This document shows, piece by piece, positions 44,220 to 55,925 of a stretch of DNA of 64,000 bases. A program made the translations under genes and the position numbers. The notes below the pieces were generated by a model. The model saw only the letters and a program-made list of their open reading frames with translations, searched no databases and was not told the origin of the DNA. Source of the DNA: Bacillus timonensis (lineage in GTDB: Bacteria > Bacillota > Bacilli > Bacillales > Bacillaceae_L); the NCBI GenBank assembly GCA_020171895.1, contig JAIVAN010000003.1, positions 744,001 to 808,000 of the forward strand, in the 5' to 3' direction. The first letter of the stretch is position 1. Each line of letters begins with the position of its first letter.

Positions 44220-45317
44220 TTAAACTGCTGTTTTGTTTTTAACCAACTCTGTAAGTAATGCTATCAGTTCCTCATTTTGTTCTTGTGTCCCAACTGTAAT
44301 TCTTATAGAAGTTGGGAAACCAAGAGCATTGCCTGACCTAACAATGAAACCACGCTCTAAAAGGAATTGAAACACCTCATTCCCTTGTAACTTAAAATCA
44401 ATTAAAATAAAATTCCCTTCTGAAAGGTAATAAAACAGACCGTTCTCTCTACAGAACTTATAAAATTGCTCAAGTCCGTTTTTATTTTTTATTTTACACT
44501 CTTTTATAAACTCTTCGTCTTTTACCGCTGCTGTTGCAGCTATTTGTGCTAGCTTATTTGTGTTAAATGGTTCTCTAGCTGGTTCTAATTGTTTAATTAA
44601 TTGTGGTGTTCCAATACCATACCCTATTCTTAGTCCAGCAAGTCCATAAGCTTTTGAAAACGTACGAAGAATTATTAAATTATTATACTTCTCAAGTAAA
44701 TCGACTGTATTTGGATAATCTGAAGCAGTTACATATTCATAATAAGCCTCATCTAAAACGATTAATACATGTTTTGGAACTTTTTCAATAAATGAAGTTA
44801 AATTATCTTTATTAACGTAAGTTCCTGTCGGGTTATTTGGACTACATACCCAGACAACCGTTGTATTAGCATCTATTGCCTTAATCATATTATCTAAATC
44901 ATGACATCCATTTATTAATTCAACCTCTCTTATTTCAGCGCCTTCAATAACAGCATTGTGTCGATATTGAGGAAATGTAGGTGTTGCCATGACAGTATTT
45001 GTTTCTTTAGTTAATAAGGCTCTACAAATAATCTGAACAATCTCATCAGAACCATTCCCGAAGATTATTTGTGAAGGTAATACTTTAAGGTGTTCTGCAA
45101 CTGTCTCTCTAAGAGTTGCTGAATAACCATCTGGATAGACTGCTAATGAATCTAAATTTTTTTGAATCGCTTCCCTAACAAAATGCGAGTAACCATATGG
45201 ATTTTCATTTGAAGCAAGCTTTACAATTTTTTCTAAACCAAACTCTTTTTTCACTTCATCTATTGGCTTTCCAGGCTGATATGGTTTTAACTCCAATAGT
45301 TGCTCCTTAATTCTCAT
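44220..45317 (-). CDS. hisC: Histidinol-phosphate/aromatic aminotransferase
   Basis: This PLP-dependent aminotransferase of 365 residues has ASNENPYG at the N-terminus, [23 protein letters not shown], and the PLP lysine in [17 protein letters not shown]. In Bacillus one enzyme serves both histidine synthesis and the last transamination of Tyr and Phe, which explains its place in the aromatic operon between trpA and tyrA. AGAGGTG precedes the ATG, 12 bases after trpA. Confidence 0.95.
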   Translation of the reverse strand: MRIKEQLLELKPYQPGKPIDEVKKEFGLEKIVKLASNENPYGYSHFVREAIQKNLDSLAVYPDGYSATLRETVAEHLKVLPSQIIFGNGSDEIVQIICRALLTKETNTVMATPTFPQYRHNAVIEGAEIREVELINGCHDLDNMIKAIDANTTVVWVCSPNNPTGTYVNKDNLTSFIEKVPKHVLIVLDEAYYEYVTASDYPNTVDLLEKYNNLIILRTFSKAYGLAGLRIGYGIGTPQLIKQLEPAREPFNTNKLAQIAATAAVKDEEFIKECKIKNKNGLEQFYKFCRENGLFYYLSEGNFILIDFKLQGNEVFQFLLERGFIVRSGNALGFPTSIRITVGTQEQNEELIALLTELVKNKTAV

Positions 45318-45329
45318 AAATACACCTCT

Positions 45330-46136
45330 TTAAGTAGTGATGGGTGAAATGATTTCCTTAACAAATGATTTGAACTCTATTAACGCCTTTTCACGAGTAG
45401 TATGATTAATTAATTCCGGTTCTAGCTCCTCAATTTTCTTTACAATTGCACTTCCCACGATAACACCATCACAATGATCTTTTAATACCTTTACTTGTGA
45501 ACAATTGGAAATTCCAAACCCCACTGCAACAGGAACTTGACTATGTTCCTTCACAAGTTCTAAAAAGGAAAATACGTTTGAATCAATCGAATCCCTTGTA
45601 CCTGTTACACCTAAAGATGAAACACAATAAAGGAATCCTTGTGCATCTTTAGCGATTTTTTCGATCCTTTTTGTGGAAGTTGGAGCGATTAAAGAAATAA
45701 ATTGCATACCCTCTTTTTTACTTCTTTCTCTTAACTCTTCACTTTCTTCAAACGGCAAATCAGGAATCAACAAACCATCTATTTGATTTTTTTTCGCTAA
45801 TTTGAAAAAATAATCTTCTCCTAATTGTAGCACAGGATTGTAATAGGTAAAGACTATTACCGGAATTTTCAAACCCCTTTCTCTCATAATCGATACAAGG
45901 TTCATCGCACTTTCTAAGTTCACTTTGTTTTTTAGTGCGCGACTAGCTGCCCTTTGTATTGTAGGGCCGTCTGCTAATGGATCTGAATAGGGTATTCCTA
46001 ATTCTATTACAGATGCACCAACGTCCTGTAAAGAGATTGCTAATTCAATTGTAATATCAGGATGTGGGTCACCAGCTACAATAAAAGGGATAAACATTTT
46101 ACTCTCATTTAACTGTTTCATAGTATTCGTTTGCAT
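45330..46136 (-). CDS. trpA: Tryptophan synthase alpha chain
   Basis: The TIM-barrel alpha subunit cleaves indole-3-glycerol phosphate and channels indole to TrpB. It has 268 residues with [33 protein letters not shown] (catalytic Glu and Asp region), [11 protein letters not shown] and [19 protein letters not shown] inside the end of trpB fixes the ATG at 46136, so the genes overlap by 32 bases and are translationally coupled. It is the last trp gene before hisC. Confidence 0.96.
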   Translation of the reverse strand: MQTNTMKQLNESKMFIPFIVAGDPHPDITIELAISLQDVGASVIELGIPYSDPLADGPTIQRAASRALKNKVNLESAMNLVSIMRERGLKIPVIVFTYYNPVLQLGEDYFFKLAKKNQIDGLLIPDLPFEESEELRERSKKEGMQFISLIAPTSTKRIEKIAKDAQGFLYCVSSLGVTGTRDSIDSNVFSFLELVKEHSQVPVAVGFGISNCSQVKVLKDHCDGVIVGSAIVKKIEELEPELINHTTREKALIEFKSFVKEIISPITT

Positions 46137-47325
46137 GTGCGGTTACCTCCTCTGCGTATTTATCCATTAATGAATGCACATCCTTATCTCCTCTTCCCGA
46201 TAAACAAACTAACACTGTATCTGAAGGTGTTAACCCGCTTGCAATTTGATATGCTTTTGCTAAAGCATGAGCAGATTCGATTGCCGGAATAATCCCTTCC
46301 TTTTGAGCAAGTACTTTTAATGCTGATAATGCTTCATTATCTGTAACACTTTCATATTTTACTCTACCTATGCTTGCTAAATGAGCATGTTCTGGTCCAA
46401 TACCTGGATAATCTAAGCCTGCAGAGATTGAATATGGTTCAGTTATTTGTCCGTCCACATTCTGGAGCAAATAAGTGAGTGACCCATGAATAACCCCTTT
46501 TGTTCCTTTGGTAATAGTTGCAGCATGTTTGTCTGTGTCAATTCCTTCTCCAGCTGCTTCTACACCTACAAGCTCACATGAATCTGCTAGAAATGGATAA
46601 AACATTCCAATCGCGTTACTCCCACCACCTACACAAGCAACGATTGAAGTGGGTAATTTATCTTCAAGTTGGAGAAATTGACTTCTTGCTTCGTCACCAA
46701 TTATGCGTTGAAAATCTCTGACCATTTTAGGGTATGGATGCGGTCCAACTACTGAACCAATCATATAAAAATGATCTTCACAATGTTGAACCCAATAACG
46801 AATTGCTTCATTTGTTGCATCCTTTAATGTGCGATTACCACTTGATACTGGTATCACCTCTGCACCTAACAATTGCATTCTAAATACATTCAGTTGTTGC
46901 CTCTTTATATCCTCTTCACCCATAAATACCTTGCATTCCATTCCAAAGTGCGCTGCAACAGTTGCAGCAGCAACCCCATGCTGTCCTGCACCTGTTTCTG
47001 CAATGATTTTCTTCTTTCCCATCCTCTTTGCCAGTAAGGCTTGCCCTATTGCATTATTTATTTTATGAGCTCCTGTATGGTTAAGATCTTCTCTTTTTAA
47101 ATATATTTTTGCTCCTCCAATTGATCTTGAGAGGTTACTAGCTAATGTGATGGCTGTTGGTCTACCTGAATAGTTTCTTAATACATCCTGATATTCCTGT
47201 ATAAATCTACTATCCGCCATCGCATTATTCAGCGCGTTTTCAATTTCTTCCAAAGGTTGCATAAGTGTTTCTGGAACAAACTTACCTCCGAATTCTCCAA
47301 ATCTTCCTCTATCATCTGGATACAT
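46105..47325 (-). CDS. trpB: Tryptophan synthase beta chain
   Basis: This PLP enzyme makes tryptophan from indole and serine. It has 406 residues with [14 protein letters not shown], the PLP lysine in [25 protein letters not shown], and the phosphate-binding glycine run [15 protein letters not shown]. The ATG at 47325 matches the family start; ATG 47328 and TTG 47337 are possible but less well supported. Its start overlaps the end of trpF, and its end overlaps trpA, as in tightly coupled trp operons. Confidence 0.96.
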   Translation of the reverse strand: MYPDDRGRFGEFGGKFVPETLMQPLEEIENALNNAMADSRFIQEYQDVLRNYSGRPTAITLASNLSRSIGGAKIYLKREDLNHTGAHKINNAIGQALLAKRMGKKKIIAETGAGQHGVAAATVAAHFGMECKVFMGEEDIKRQQLNVFRMQLLGAEVIPVSSGNRTLKDATNEAIRYWVQHCEDHFYMIGSVVGPHPYPKMVRDFQRIIGDEARSQFLQLEDKLPTSIVACVGGGSNAIGMFYPFLADSCELVGVEAAGEGIDTDKHAATITKGTKGVIHGSLTYLLQNVDGQITEPYSISAGLDYPGIGPEHAHLASIGRVKYESVTDNEALSALKVLAQKEGIIPAIESAHALAKAYQIASGLTPSDTVLVCLSGRGDKDVHSLMDKYAEEVTAHANEYYETVK

Positions 47326-47956
47326 CATATTTTCCAATCCTTTCAGCCATTAAATTAATTTTATTAAGACTTTTCTTACCATTCTCTTCAATTCCACTAG
47401 AAACATCTAACCCTAATGGATTGTAAGTCAATAATTCTTCTATGTTATCTGGTGTAATCCCGCCTGCAATTAAATAAGGGAGGTTTAGTTCACTAAAAGT
47501 CCTAGCGTAATCAGGTATCACCTTCCAATCAAACGCAACTCCAGTACCACCCCATGCTCCCTCAACTTTTGTATCAATGACATAGCCATCAACAACATCC
47601 CCAAGACTCAAGATCTTCTCAATGGAATTAGCTGAATGATGAATAGCCTTCCAAACAGGAATTGAAAATTCTGATTTTATCTTCTTTAATTGTTCTACTG
47701 ATTCTGTACCATGGCATTGAATAATATCTAATGGTACATGCTTTAAGACCTGATCTATTTCCATAAGACTTGCATTAACAAATACTCCAACTAGTTGTTT
47801 TTTCTTAATTGAAACTTTTTGTATCCACCCCGCTACTTCTTGAGGGGTTACTTCCCTCTTACTTTTTGCAAAAATAAAACCTAGGAGATTTGCAGTTGAT
47901 GGACTGACAATTTGTAAATCTTCTAAACTTGTAATGCCACAGTATTTGATGATCAT
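47312..47956 (-). CDS. trpF: Phosphoribosylanthranilate isomerase
   Basis: This TIM-barrel isomerase of 214 residues carries out the third step of the tryptophan branch. It begins with the hallmark [11 protein letters not shown], has [11 protein letters not shown] and the C-terminal [13 protein letters not shown] with [12 protein letters not shown]. The ATG is only two bases after trpC's stop, with no separate strong ribosome-binding site, so it relies on coupling. The separate trpC and trpF genes are typical of Bacillus, unlike the E. coli fusion. Confidence 0.95.
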   Translation of the reverse strand: MIIKYCGITSLEDLQIVSPSTANLLGFIFAKSKREVTPQEVAGWIQKVSIKKKQLVGVFVNASLMEIDQVLKHVPLDIIQCHGTESVEQLKKIKSEFSIPVWKAIHHSANSIEKILSLGDVVDGYVIDTKVEGAWGGTGVAFDWKVIPDYARTFSELNLPYLIAGGITPDNIEELLTYNPLGLDVSSGIEENGKKSLNKINLMAERIGKYDVSR

Positions 47957-47958
47957 TC

Positions 47959-48720
47959 TTATTCATTATCGCTTTCAAATAATTGTTTGATTGCAAGCTT
48001 TATATCTTTTCGCTTCATTATGGCTTCACCTATTAAAACAGCATTTGCTCCGTACTGGCATACTTTTATAACATCTTCATTAGAATGAATTCCACTCTCA
48101 CTCACTAATAAGCTATTTTGCGGGATAATTTCTGAGATGGCTTTAGTGTGTAATATAGAGGTGTTAAATGTATTCAAATCACGATTATTCACCCCTATAA
48201 TTTGTGGAGTAAATTTGTTCAAGACTCTCTCAACTGTTTTAATTGAGTGAACTTCCACAAGACATTCTAATCCAAGTTCATATGCTTCCTCATATAGCTC
48301 ATGGATTTGATTATCTTCTAATATTTCTCCAATTAAGAGAATCGCATCTGCACCTATTCTTTTACTTTCTTCAATTTGCCTCGAATGAAGAATAAAATCT
48401 TTCCTTAACACAGGTACATTAGAACGCTTCTTAACCTCTATTAAATTTTCCTTCGACCCTTGGAAAAACTTAGTATCTGTTAACACGGATATTGCATCGA
48501 CTTTTGCTTGAACATAATCATTTACAATATCAATCGGCTCAAAATCCTGCCTTATGACACCTTTCGAAGGTGATGCTTTCTTCACCTCGGCAATCAGGGC
48601 AACTTTTCTACTCGAATTGTTAAGGGATTTGTAGAGAGAATAGTTTGTTACCTCTTCTTGTTTAGGCATTGCTAATGTTTCTATCTCAGCCTTCTTTTCT
48701 ATTAATATTTCATTTAACAT
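47959..48720 (-). CDS. trpC: Indole-3-glycerol phosphate synthase
   Basis: This TIM-barrel enzyme of 253 residues closes the indole ring. Key segments are LIAEVKKASPSKGVIRQDF, DAISVLTDTKFFQGS, VPVLRKDFI and LIGEAIMKR. GAGGTG fits the ATG at 48720; the frame is open further upstream inside trpD. It overlaps trpD by 11 bases and is followed by trpF after two bases. Confidence 0.95.
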   Translation of the reverse strand: MLNEILIEKKAEIETLAMPKQEEVTNYSLYKSLNNSSRKVALIAEVKKASPSKGVIRQDFEPIDIVNDYVQAKVDAISVLTDTKFFQGSKENLIEVKKRSNVPVLRKDFILHSRQIEESKRIGADAILLIGEILEDNQIHELYEEAYELGLECLVEVHSIKTVERVLNKFTPQIIGVNNRDLNTFNTSILHTKAISEIIPQNSLLVSESGIHSNEDVIKVCQYGANAVLIGEAIMKRKDIKLAIKQLFESDNE

Positions 48721-49735
48721 AACGTTGCACCTCATTTTTTGATAATCGATCATAGTGATTTCTGATTAAGCCCGAATCTAGAGCTTCATTTACCATAACT
48801 ACACCTTTGGCAATAGATTCTACTTTCCCTGCAATATAAAGCGCAGCAGACGCATTCAATACAACAATGTTTCTTGCACTTAAATTTGATTTACTATTAA
48901 ATACATCACGAATAATTTCTGCACTCTCAGAAGCAGATGAAACACGGATATCATCCATATTTCCTCTTTCAATCCCTACATCCTCTGGTGCTAAAACATA
49001 CTCTCTAATTACTCCATTCTTCAATTCAATAACATCCGTCTCTGTTGTAATGCTAAATTCATCTAGATAATCTCTTCCAGAAACAAGTAAGACATGGGTA
49101 GACCCAGTGTTCTTTAACGTTTCAGCCATTTTCTTTGCATACTCTATTGAATATACTCCTATCACCTGTTTCTTACATCGAGCCGGATTAGCAAGAGGCC
49201 CTAATAAGTTAAAAACAGTTCGAAAACCGATTTCTTTTCTAGGAACTAAAGCATTTCTCATCGCTGAATGATAGATCGGTGCAAATAAAAAACTCATTCC
49301 GTTTCTATTTAAAGCATGTTTCGCTTCATCCGGCGTGGCTTGTATTTCAATACCTAATTGTTCTAATACATCTGCACTACCACTTTTAGAAGAAATAGCT
49401 CGATTTCCGTGTTTTGCTACCTTTACTCCTAAAGCGGATACAACAATAGCCGCTGCAGTGGAAATGTTAAAGGTAGAGGCACCATCACCACCTGTCCCGC
49501 AAGTATCAATTATCTCTTCGTCCTGATAATCTAGTGATATCATATGACTTCTCATCGCCTTAACAAACCCCGTCATTTCATCAACAGTTTCTCCTCTAAA
49601 TCGTAGGATTGACAGGAAGCTAGCTATTTGGCTTGCTGTTGCTTCACCTGCCATAATTTCATTCATCACATTAAAGGCTTCGAATTCTGACATTTTATGT
49701 CCATTAATGCATTCATTTAAGATACGCTTAATCAT
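48710..49735 (-). CDS. trpD: Anthranilate phosphoribosyltransferase
   Basis: This enzyme of 341 residues joins anthranilate and PRPP. The signature DTCGTGGDGASTFNISTAAA binds PRPP; KHGNRAISSKSGSADVLEQLG and RKEIGFRTVFNLLGPLANPA are conserved. It is the free-standing Bacillus form, without a fused glutaminase. Its ATG overlaps the trpE stop by four bases (ATGA). No trpG is found in the operon: in Bacillus the glutaminase (pabA/trpG) is shared with the folate operon elsewhere. Confidence 0.96.
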   Translation of the reverse strand: MIKRILNECINGHKMSEFEAFNVMNEIMAGEATASQIASFLSILRFRGETVDEMTGFVKAMRSHMISLDYQDEEIIDTCGTGGDGASTFNISTAAAIVVSALGVKVAKHGNRAISSKSGSADVLEQLGIEIQATPDEAKHALNRNGMSFLFAPIYHSAMRNALVPRKEIGFRTVFNLLGPLANPARCKKQVIGVYSIEYAKKMAETLKNTGSTHVLLVSGRDYLDEFSITTETDVIELKNGVIREYVLAPEDVGIERGNMDDIRVSSASESAEIIRDVFNSKSNLSARNIVVLNASAALYIAGKVESIAKGVVMVNEALDSGLIRNHYDRLSKNEVQRYVK

Positions 49736-51243
49736 TTTATTTCCACCTTCTTTGCAAATAACTTCTCAGTCATTTGAATTGTTTGAATTAATGCTCTGGC
49801 TTTATTCTGTGTTTCCTTAAATTCTAATTCTGGTACTGAATCCGCTACAATTCCAGCTCCAGCTTGAACATAGGCAATTCTATCCTTTACCATCATTGTC
49901 CGAATCGTAATACAAGAATCTATATTTCCACCGAAACCAATGTAGGCAATGGCACCTGCATACAAACCTCGTTTCGTTGGCTCTAGTTCATTTATTATTT
50001 GCATCGCTCTAACCTTCGGAGCACCTGATACCGTACCCGCTGGAAAAGCGTTTATAAGGGCATCTATCGGAGTAACATCATTCCTTAGATTTCCTGTAAC
50101 CTTTGAAATTAGGTGCATTACATGTGAAAATTTACCTACCTCCATTAATACAGGTGTATTGACAGAACCATATTCTGAAGATTTTCCTATATCATTCCGC
50201 GCTAGATCAACTAGCATATAATGCTCAGCTTGTTCTTTTTTATCACCCAATAATTCTTCAGCTAATCGGTTATCCTCTTCTTTGTTAGTGCCTCTCCTTC
50301 TAGTTCCAGCAATAGGATGAATTTCCAAATGTCCATCATCAATTTTTATCAGTCTTTCAGGAGAGCTTCCAATAATCTCTTTTTCGTCTATTTTGATATA
50401 AAATAAATATGGTGATGGATTAACGGTCCTTAAGACACGGTAAAGTTGAAAGCCTGTAACTTTAATTGGTAATTCAAACCGCTGAGATAAGACCGTTTGA
50501 AAAACATCACCTTTTTCTATGAAATTTTTAATGTGTTCAACATCTTGAATGAATGTATGTTTACTGTAATTCGACTTAATAAGATCAAAATTAATAGCTT
50601 CAATTTCTTCAATGCATAAGATATCATCTTGTTCTTCAGCACGAATTGACATCTTCGACATAATCAATTCAATATATGCATTTGCATGGTTGTAAATTGT
50701 CTTTAAACAGTTAGTACCTTCATTACCATTTAATTGAACGTAATGAAGCAAGGAAATTTCACCTTTTTGATGATCGTAAACAATAATTGTTTCACAAATA
50801 ATGAAGTGAAAACTTCCGCTTACTTCTTCAGATTCTTTAAATATGCCCACTTTTTCAAAAGTGTTAACCGCATCATAAGCTATATAACCAACTGCACCTC
50901 CACTAAAAGGAATATCTAATTCTGGTGATTTCACAGAAAGAAATTCATTCATAAAGGTAAATGCATTTTTTATTGAGTCTTTTTTCGAAATCAATTTCTT
51001 GTGCTTATTTTTAATCAAAAATTTTGAATTTACTTCTTCGATAAACATGAAAGGATTAAGTCCAATAAAGGAATATTTAGACCATTCTGATTGCTCATCT
51101 TTGCTTTCTAAAATATATGAAGCTTCTGCTTCTAGGCTTTGGAAAATTTGAATTGGAGTATGCATATCACCATAGAAACGTTTCATGATTGGAATTGTTC
51201 TATAATGCATAGCATCCTGTTTAAATGAGGTAAAAGTGTTCAT
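49732..51243 (-). CDS. trpE: Anthranilate synthase component I
   Basis: This chorismate-using enzyme commits carbon to tryptophan. It has 503 residues. The N-terminal YILESKDE corresponds to the L-L-E-S tryptophan feedback site. The chorismate-binding C-terminal domain has GSSPERLIK, PIAGTRRRG, AFPAGTVSGAPKVRAM and the ending IQAGAGIVADS-like VQAGAGIVADSVPE. GGAGGAG precedes the ATG. Directly upstream lies a TRAP-type attenuator, so it is the first gene subject to tryptophan control. Confidence 0.96.
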   Translation of the reverse strand: MNTFTSFKQDAMHYRTIPIMKRFYGDMHTPIQIFQSLEAEASYILESKDEQSEWSKYSFIGLNPFMFIEEVNSKFLIKNKHKKLISKKDSIKNAFTFMNEFLSVKSPELDIPFSGGAVGYIAYDAVNTFEKVGIFKESEEVSGSFHFIICETIIVYDHQKGEISLLHYVQLNGNEGTNCLKTIYNHANAYIELIMSKMSIRAEEQDDILCIEEIEAINFDLIKSNYSKHTFIQDVEHIKNFIEKGDVFQTVLSQRFELPIKVTGFQLYRVLRTVNPSPYLFYIKIDEKEIIGSSPERLIKIDDGHLEIHPIAGTRRRGTNKEEDNRLAEELLGDKKEQAEHYMLVDLARNDIGKSSEYGSVNTPVLMEVGKFSHVMHLISKVTGNLRNDVTPIDALINAFPAGTVSGAPKVRAMQIINELEPTKRGLYAGAIAYIGFGGNIDSCITIRTMMVKDRIAYVQAGAGIVADSVPELEFKETQNKARALIQTIQMTEKLFAKKVEIK

Positions 51244-51311
51244 GTTTTTCTCTCCTCCACATTAATGATGGAGAATGAAATTGTATGAGGTTTGAGGATT
51301 TTTCCAAAAAA

Positions 51312-51344
51312 TAATAAAAACCCAAAGACAAATAAGCCTTTGGG
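51312..51344 (-). terminator. trp operon attenuator terminator
   Basis: On the minus strand CCCAAAG (51344-51338) pairs with CTTTGGG (51327-51321), followed by TTTTTATTATTTTTT. It lies 70 bases before the trpE ATG and overlaps the antiterminator's 3' strand by three bases. Confidence 0.85.
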
Positions 51345-51489
51345 TAGTATTTTTTCGAGAAATATCTAAAAATTGAGAAAACTTCTAATTATAATTTTAA
51401 CTAACCTCAACTCAACTTACTCATTCTCGGCTACCCTAATCTCGTCTCTAAATACTTTAGTCTCGTCTATTTCTAATAACTATCTGCTC
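51342..51489 (-). promoter_or_regulatory. trp leader: TRAP-binding triplets and antiterminator
   Basis: On the minus strand from 51489 to 51401 there are about twelve GAG/TAG triplets, most separated by two or three bases (for example at 51448, 51443, 51438, 51433, 51428, 51422, 51413, 51408 and 51403). An antiterminator is visible: GGGTAG (51436-51431) pairs with CTACCC (51347-51342), and CGAGAA (51429-51424) pairs with TTCTCG (51361-51356). Its 5' strand consists of TRAP triplets and its 3' strand overlaps the terminator. Bound TRAP would therefore release the terminator when tryptophan is plentiful, as in B. subtilis. Confidence 0.88.
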
Positions 51490-51552
51490 AATCCAAATGA
51501 TCGTCTCATCTAACTAATCTAAATTTCCTAACTATTCATTATTCTATTACAG

Positions 51553-51927
51553 TCACTTTTTATTTGTCAATGATAAATCCGGTCTTAAAGTGCTTGCGTT
51601 TTTCAAATAAACATGTTTTATCTTTTCCTGATCTTCAGATGAGTTAACAGTTATCATAACTCGGATGCATTTGGCTAATGAATTAGGAACAGAAATTTCC
51701 TTCATACACATTACCGGTACATAATCCCAACCGTTTATCTCCCTAAGTGCTTTGGCTGGAAAAGTTGCGTTTATATCTTCAGTAACTGATATTAGAACTT
51801 GAACAACATGTTCTGCCTCAATCTGATTTGCAGCAATCATCTCACGTAAGAGAATTTCAGTTGAATCCAATATCTCTTTTTCATTATTTTGTTCTACTGT
51901 AATTGCACCTCTGATACCACGGATCAT
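51553..51927 (-). CDS. aroH: Chorismate mutase, AroH type
   Basis: This 124-residue monofunctional chorismate mutase of the trimeric AroH class (127 residues in B. subtilis) converts chorismate to prephenate. Active-site residues are recognisable: Arg in MIRGIRGA (about residue 6), Glu in MKEISVP, and Arg in CIRVMIT. It starts two bases after the aroB stop, behind GGGGGAG, and is the last gene before the trp leader. The final TNKK tail is short and polar. Confidence 0.95.
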   Translation of the reverse strand: MIRGIRGAITVEQNNEKEILDSTEILLREMIAANQIEAEHVVQVLISVTEDINATFPAKALREINGWDYVPVMCMKEISVPNSLAKCIRVMITVNSSEDQEKIKHVYLKNASTLRPDLSLTNKK

Positions 51928-51928
51928 T

Positions 51929-53008
51929 TTACTCCCCCATTTCTAAAAGTATAGAAAGTAAAAGTTCTTCCGATACCGATTTTATTTCTACACTGCCAAC
52001 TTCGAATAACAACACCATCCGAATTTCTCCTGATTTCACCTTTTTATCTTTTTTCATCCACTTAATGAGCTCATTTGAAGGCAAAGTACGTAAAATATTG
52101 ACTGGATATCCAAGTTTATCAAACCATGTATAAAAGGTCATATATCCCAAGTCTTTTTGGTATACCTTCTCACTTACTTTTATTGCATACAGCATACCGA
52201 TTGCAACCGCATCTCCATGAGATATATTTCCATAACCTAAGTATCCTTCAATCGCATGTCCTAGTGTATGCCCAAAGTTTAATATTGCTCTAAGACCTGA
52301 CTCATGTTCATCCTGAGATACAACAGAAGCCTTAATTAATATCCCTTTTTCGATAGCACTTTGAAGGAAGCTCAGTGTTAATTCATTAGGCTCATTTACA
52401 TTAGATTTTAGTAGGTGATAAAATGTCTTATCATGAATAAGAGAATGTTTAATTACTTCTGCAAACCCTGATCTGATTTCATCAAAAGGCAATGTTTGAA
52501 GAAAGTTCATATCATATAAAACCGCTCTCGGCTGGTAAAATGCTCCAATCATATTCTTTCCTAGCTCATGGTTTATTCCCACTTTTCCCCCAACTGCACT
52601 ATCATGAGCAAGAACAGTTGTTGGAACTTGAATAAATGGAATCCCCCTCATAAATGTAGATGCTACAAATCCCGCTAAATCACCGACTACTCCTCCTCCA
52701 AGAGCAATTATAAGAGAAGATCGATCTAGTCCATTAGATAATGCATATGTGTGACAACGATAGAAAGTGTCAATTGATTTAGCCTTTTCACCACATGGAA
52801 CAATGTAATGGTAGACATTTTTCCTATTTTGAAATAACCCCAAAATATCATTAAGATAATATGAACCAACTTTTTCATCCGTTATAATCAGAATGGATGA
52901 TGGTGAAAGTTGCACTTTTTCAATAATAGAATTTAAATGTTTGATAATCCCCTGGCCAATAAATAAAGGATATTTTTGAGAAGTAGTTTCAATCCAGTTC
53001 GTTATCAC
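51929..53008 (-). CDS. aroB: 3-dehydroquinate synthase
   Basis: This NAD-dependent enzyme of 359 residues forms the shikimate ring. Motifs are IITDEKVGSYYL, LGGGVVGDLAGFVASTFMRG, PTTVLAHDSAVGGKVGINH, GFAEVIKHSLI and LNFGHTLGHAIEG (zinc ligand histidines). The start is GTG at 53008, whose G is also the last base of the aroC stop (TAGTG), so the genes overlap by one base. GAGGCG lies inside the end of aroC. Confidence 0.96.
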   Translation of the reverse strand: MITNWIETTSQKYPLFIGQGIIKHLNSIIEKVQLSPSSILIITDEKVGSYYLNDILGLFQNRKNVYHYIVPCGEKAKSIDTFYRCHTYALSNGLDRSSLIIALGGGVVGDLAGFVASTFMRGIPFIQVPTTVLAHDSAVGGKVGINHELGKNMIGAFYQPRAVLYDMNFLQTLPFDEIRSGFAEVIKHSLIHDKTFYHLLKSNVNEPNELTLSFLQSAIEKGILIKASVVSQDEHESGLRAILNFGHTLGHAIEGYLGYGNISHGDAVAIGMLYAIKVSEKVYQKDLGYMTFYTWFDKLGYPVNILRTLPSNELIKWMKKDKKVKSGEIRMVLLFEVGSVEIKSVSEELLLSILLEMGE

Positions 53009-54177
53009 TAAAATCGCCTCGCATACTCCCTCATTTTATGGACATTCTCTCCAATTAATGTTATTTGATCTTGGCCAAATTGTTCAACAACGGCACAAGC
53101 GACTTCCCAAGCTACAACAGATTCTGCGACAACACTTGCAGCAGGAACTGCACAGCTATCAGACCTTTCAATACTTGCTTCAAATGTCTCTTTTGAATCG
53201 ATATCGACACTTTGCAAAGGCTTATACAAAGTTGGAATTGGTTTCATAACTCCTCTTACTACAATAGGCATACCTGTTGTCATTCCGCCTTCAAACCCAC
53301 CTAAACGGTTTGTTTTTCTTTGATAGCCTTCTTTTTCACTCCAAGTGATTTCATCGTGTACTTGGCTACCCGGAATTCTAGCTGCTTCAAAACCAATACC
53401 AAATTCCACACCTTTGAAAGCATTAATACTCATTATAGCTGCAGCTATCTTTGCATCCAATTTTTTATCATAATGAACATAGCTACCTACACCTGTAGGC
53501 ATTCCTTCAACGATAACTTCTACAATACCGCCAATTGAATCTCCATTTTCTTTCGCTTGATCAATTGCATTCATCATTTGTTGTTCAGCAGATTGATCTA
53601 AGCAGCGGACTGGAGAAGCCTCTGTTTTTTCTTGGAGCTCTTCCAGCGAACTATAGGTACAATTATGAGCCTTAACTCCTCCAATTTCAATGACGTGACC
53701 AGCCACTTTTATCCCTAATGAAGAGAGTATTTTTTTAGCAACTGCACCAGCTGCAACTCTTACAGTTGTTTCTCTTGCAGAAGACCTTTCTAACACATTT
53801 CGCATATCTCTATGTCCATATTTAATTGCACCATTTAAATCTGCATGCCCTGGTCTAGGTCTGGTAATTTGTCTCTTCACATCGGCTCCATCACCTTCTA
53901 GAGGCTCAATTCCCATAATATTTGTCCAGTGCTTCCAATCATTATTCTCAACTACTAGTGTAATTGGAGAACCTAATGTTTTCCCATGCCTAACACCACT
54001 TAAAATCTGAACTTGGTCTTTTTCAATTTGCATTCTCCTGCCACGACCATATCCTTTTTGTCGTCTTGCTAATTCATAATTTATATCTGCTGATGTCAAG
54101 GAAAGGCCAGAAGGTACACCCTCAATAATGGTTGTAAGCTGTGGACCGTGTGATTCGCCTGCAGTTAAATATCTCAT
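53008..54177 (-). CDS. aroC: Chorismate synthase
   Basis: This FMN-dependent enzyme of 389 residues (named aroF in B. subtilis) makes chorismate, the branch point for the downstream genes. Signatures are [13 protein letters not shown] at the N-terminus, [31 protein letters not shown] and [29 protein letters not shown] fits the ATG at 54177; the frame is open to 54225. It heads the supra-operon. The 164 bases between it and cheR should contain its promoter. Confidence 0.96.
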   Translation of the reverse strand: MRYLTAGESHGPQLTTIIEGVPSGLSLTSADINYELARRQKGYGRGRRMQIEKDQVQILSGVRHGKTLGSPITLVVENNDWKHWTNIMGIEPLEGDGADVKRQITRPRPGHADLNGAIKYGHRDMRNVLERSSARETTVRVAAGAVAKKILSSLGIKVAGHVIEIGGVKAHNCTYSSLEELQEKTEASPVRCLDQSAEQQMMNAIDQAKENGDSIGGIVEVIVEGMPTGVGSYVHYDKKLDAKIAAAIMSINAFKGVEFGIGFEAARIPGSQVHDEITWSEKEGYQRKTNRLGGFEGGMTTGMPIVVRGVMKPIPTLYKPLQSVDIDSKETFEASIERSDSCAVPAASVVAESVVAWEVACAVVEQFGQDQITLIGENVHKMREYARRF

Positions 54178-54304
54178 TCCGCTCCTCCTTTTACTCTTTA
54201 AAGTAATTATGTAAAAATATATCATATTCTTTCTTTTGAAAGTAAGTCTTTCGACAAAAATATTACATTTCTTGCTTTTTTCTATTTCAATGTGTAGTGG
54301 ATAA

Positions 54305-54329
54305 GAAAAAAGAATTCACCAATTGATGA
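54305..54329 (-). terminator. Terminator of cheR
   Basis: On the minus strand TTCATC-AATT-GGTGAA forms a short stem followed by TTCTTTTTTCTT, just after the cheR stop. Confidence 0.65.
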
Positions 54330-54341
54330 ACTCCTTTCATT

Positions 54342-55175
<834 letters not shown>

Positions 55176-55324
55176 TCAGAAAAAAGCTTTCTAATTATCC
55201 AATCGATAAACTAGTACAAACGTAAAAAATCTAAAACAAAAGGGATTGTGCTGGTTTTCAACCTCAACTCTACATCTAAAAGATTTACAGTATGAAGAAA
55301 TTTTAAAAAAATATTATGAATGAA

Positions 55325-55352
55325 AAAACCAGTCATAACTATGACTGGTTTT
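55325..55352 (-). terminator. Terminator of ndk
   Basis: Stem aaaaccagtcat (55325-55336) / atgactggtttt (55341-55352), T-run on the minus strand, 12 bases after the ndk stop. Confidence 0.9.
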
Positions 55353-55364
55353 TGAGATATACGA

Positions 55365-55811
55365 TTAGTAAATCCATTCGTTAATGTTTCTGCTATATTC
55401 TACTAATTCTTCTTCTTTAAAGAATAAGCCAATCTCACGAACTGCACTCTCTTGAGAGTCAGAACCGTGGATAATATTTTTGCCAACAGTAAGGCCGAAG
55501 TCACCTCTAATTGTTCCAGGTGCTGCATCTTTAGGATTTGTAGATCCCATCATTTGACGAGCCGTAGCAATAACATTTTCACCTTGCCAAACCATAGCGA
55601 AAACAGGGCCAGATGTAATAAAATCTACTAACTCTCCGAAAAATGGACGTTCTTTATGCTCCCCATAATGTTGCTCAGCAAGTTCTGTAGGAATTGTCAT
55701 TAATTTAGCTCCCACTAATTGAAAGCCCTTTCTTTCGAAACGTGAAACTACTTCACTTACTAATTGACGCTGTACACCATCAGGTTTAACCATTAAAAAT
55801 GTTTTTTCCAT
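55365..55811 (-). CDS. ndk: Nucleoside diphosphate kinase
   Basis: This enzyme of 148 residues keeps NTP and dNTP pools balanced. It begins [18 protein letters not shown], with [13 protein letters not shown] and the phospho-histidine site [23 protein letters not shown] fits the ATG at 55811; the frame is open to 55904 but that extension is not family-like. The order hepT-ndk-cheR is conserved in Bacillus. Confidence 0.96.
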   Translation of the reverse strand: MEKTFLMVKPDGVQRQLVSEVVSRFERKGFQLVGAKLMTIPTELAEQHYGEHKERPFFGELVDFITSGPVFAMVWQGENVIATARQMMGSTNPKDAAPGTIRGDFGLTVGKNIIHGSDSQESAVREIGLFFKEEELVEYSRNINEWIY

Positions 55812-55925
55812 TATCGTTCCCCACCTATCGTTGATCGTTATGTATTCTTGTTGCTTAATTATGCAACCAATCAAAATAGTATCACTATTTTGATTGGTTA
55901 TCAACTTATCTCAGTAATTAATTCA

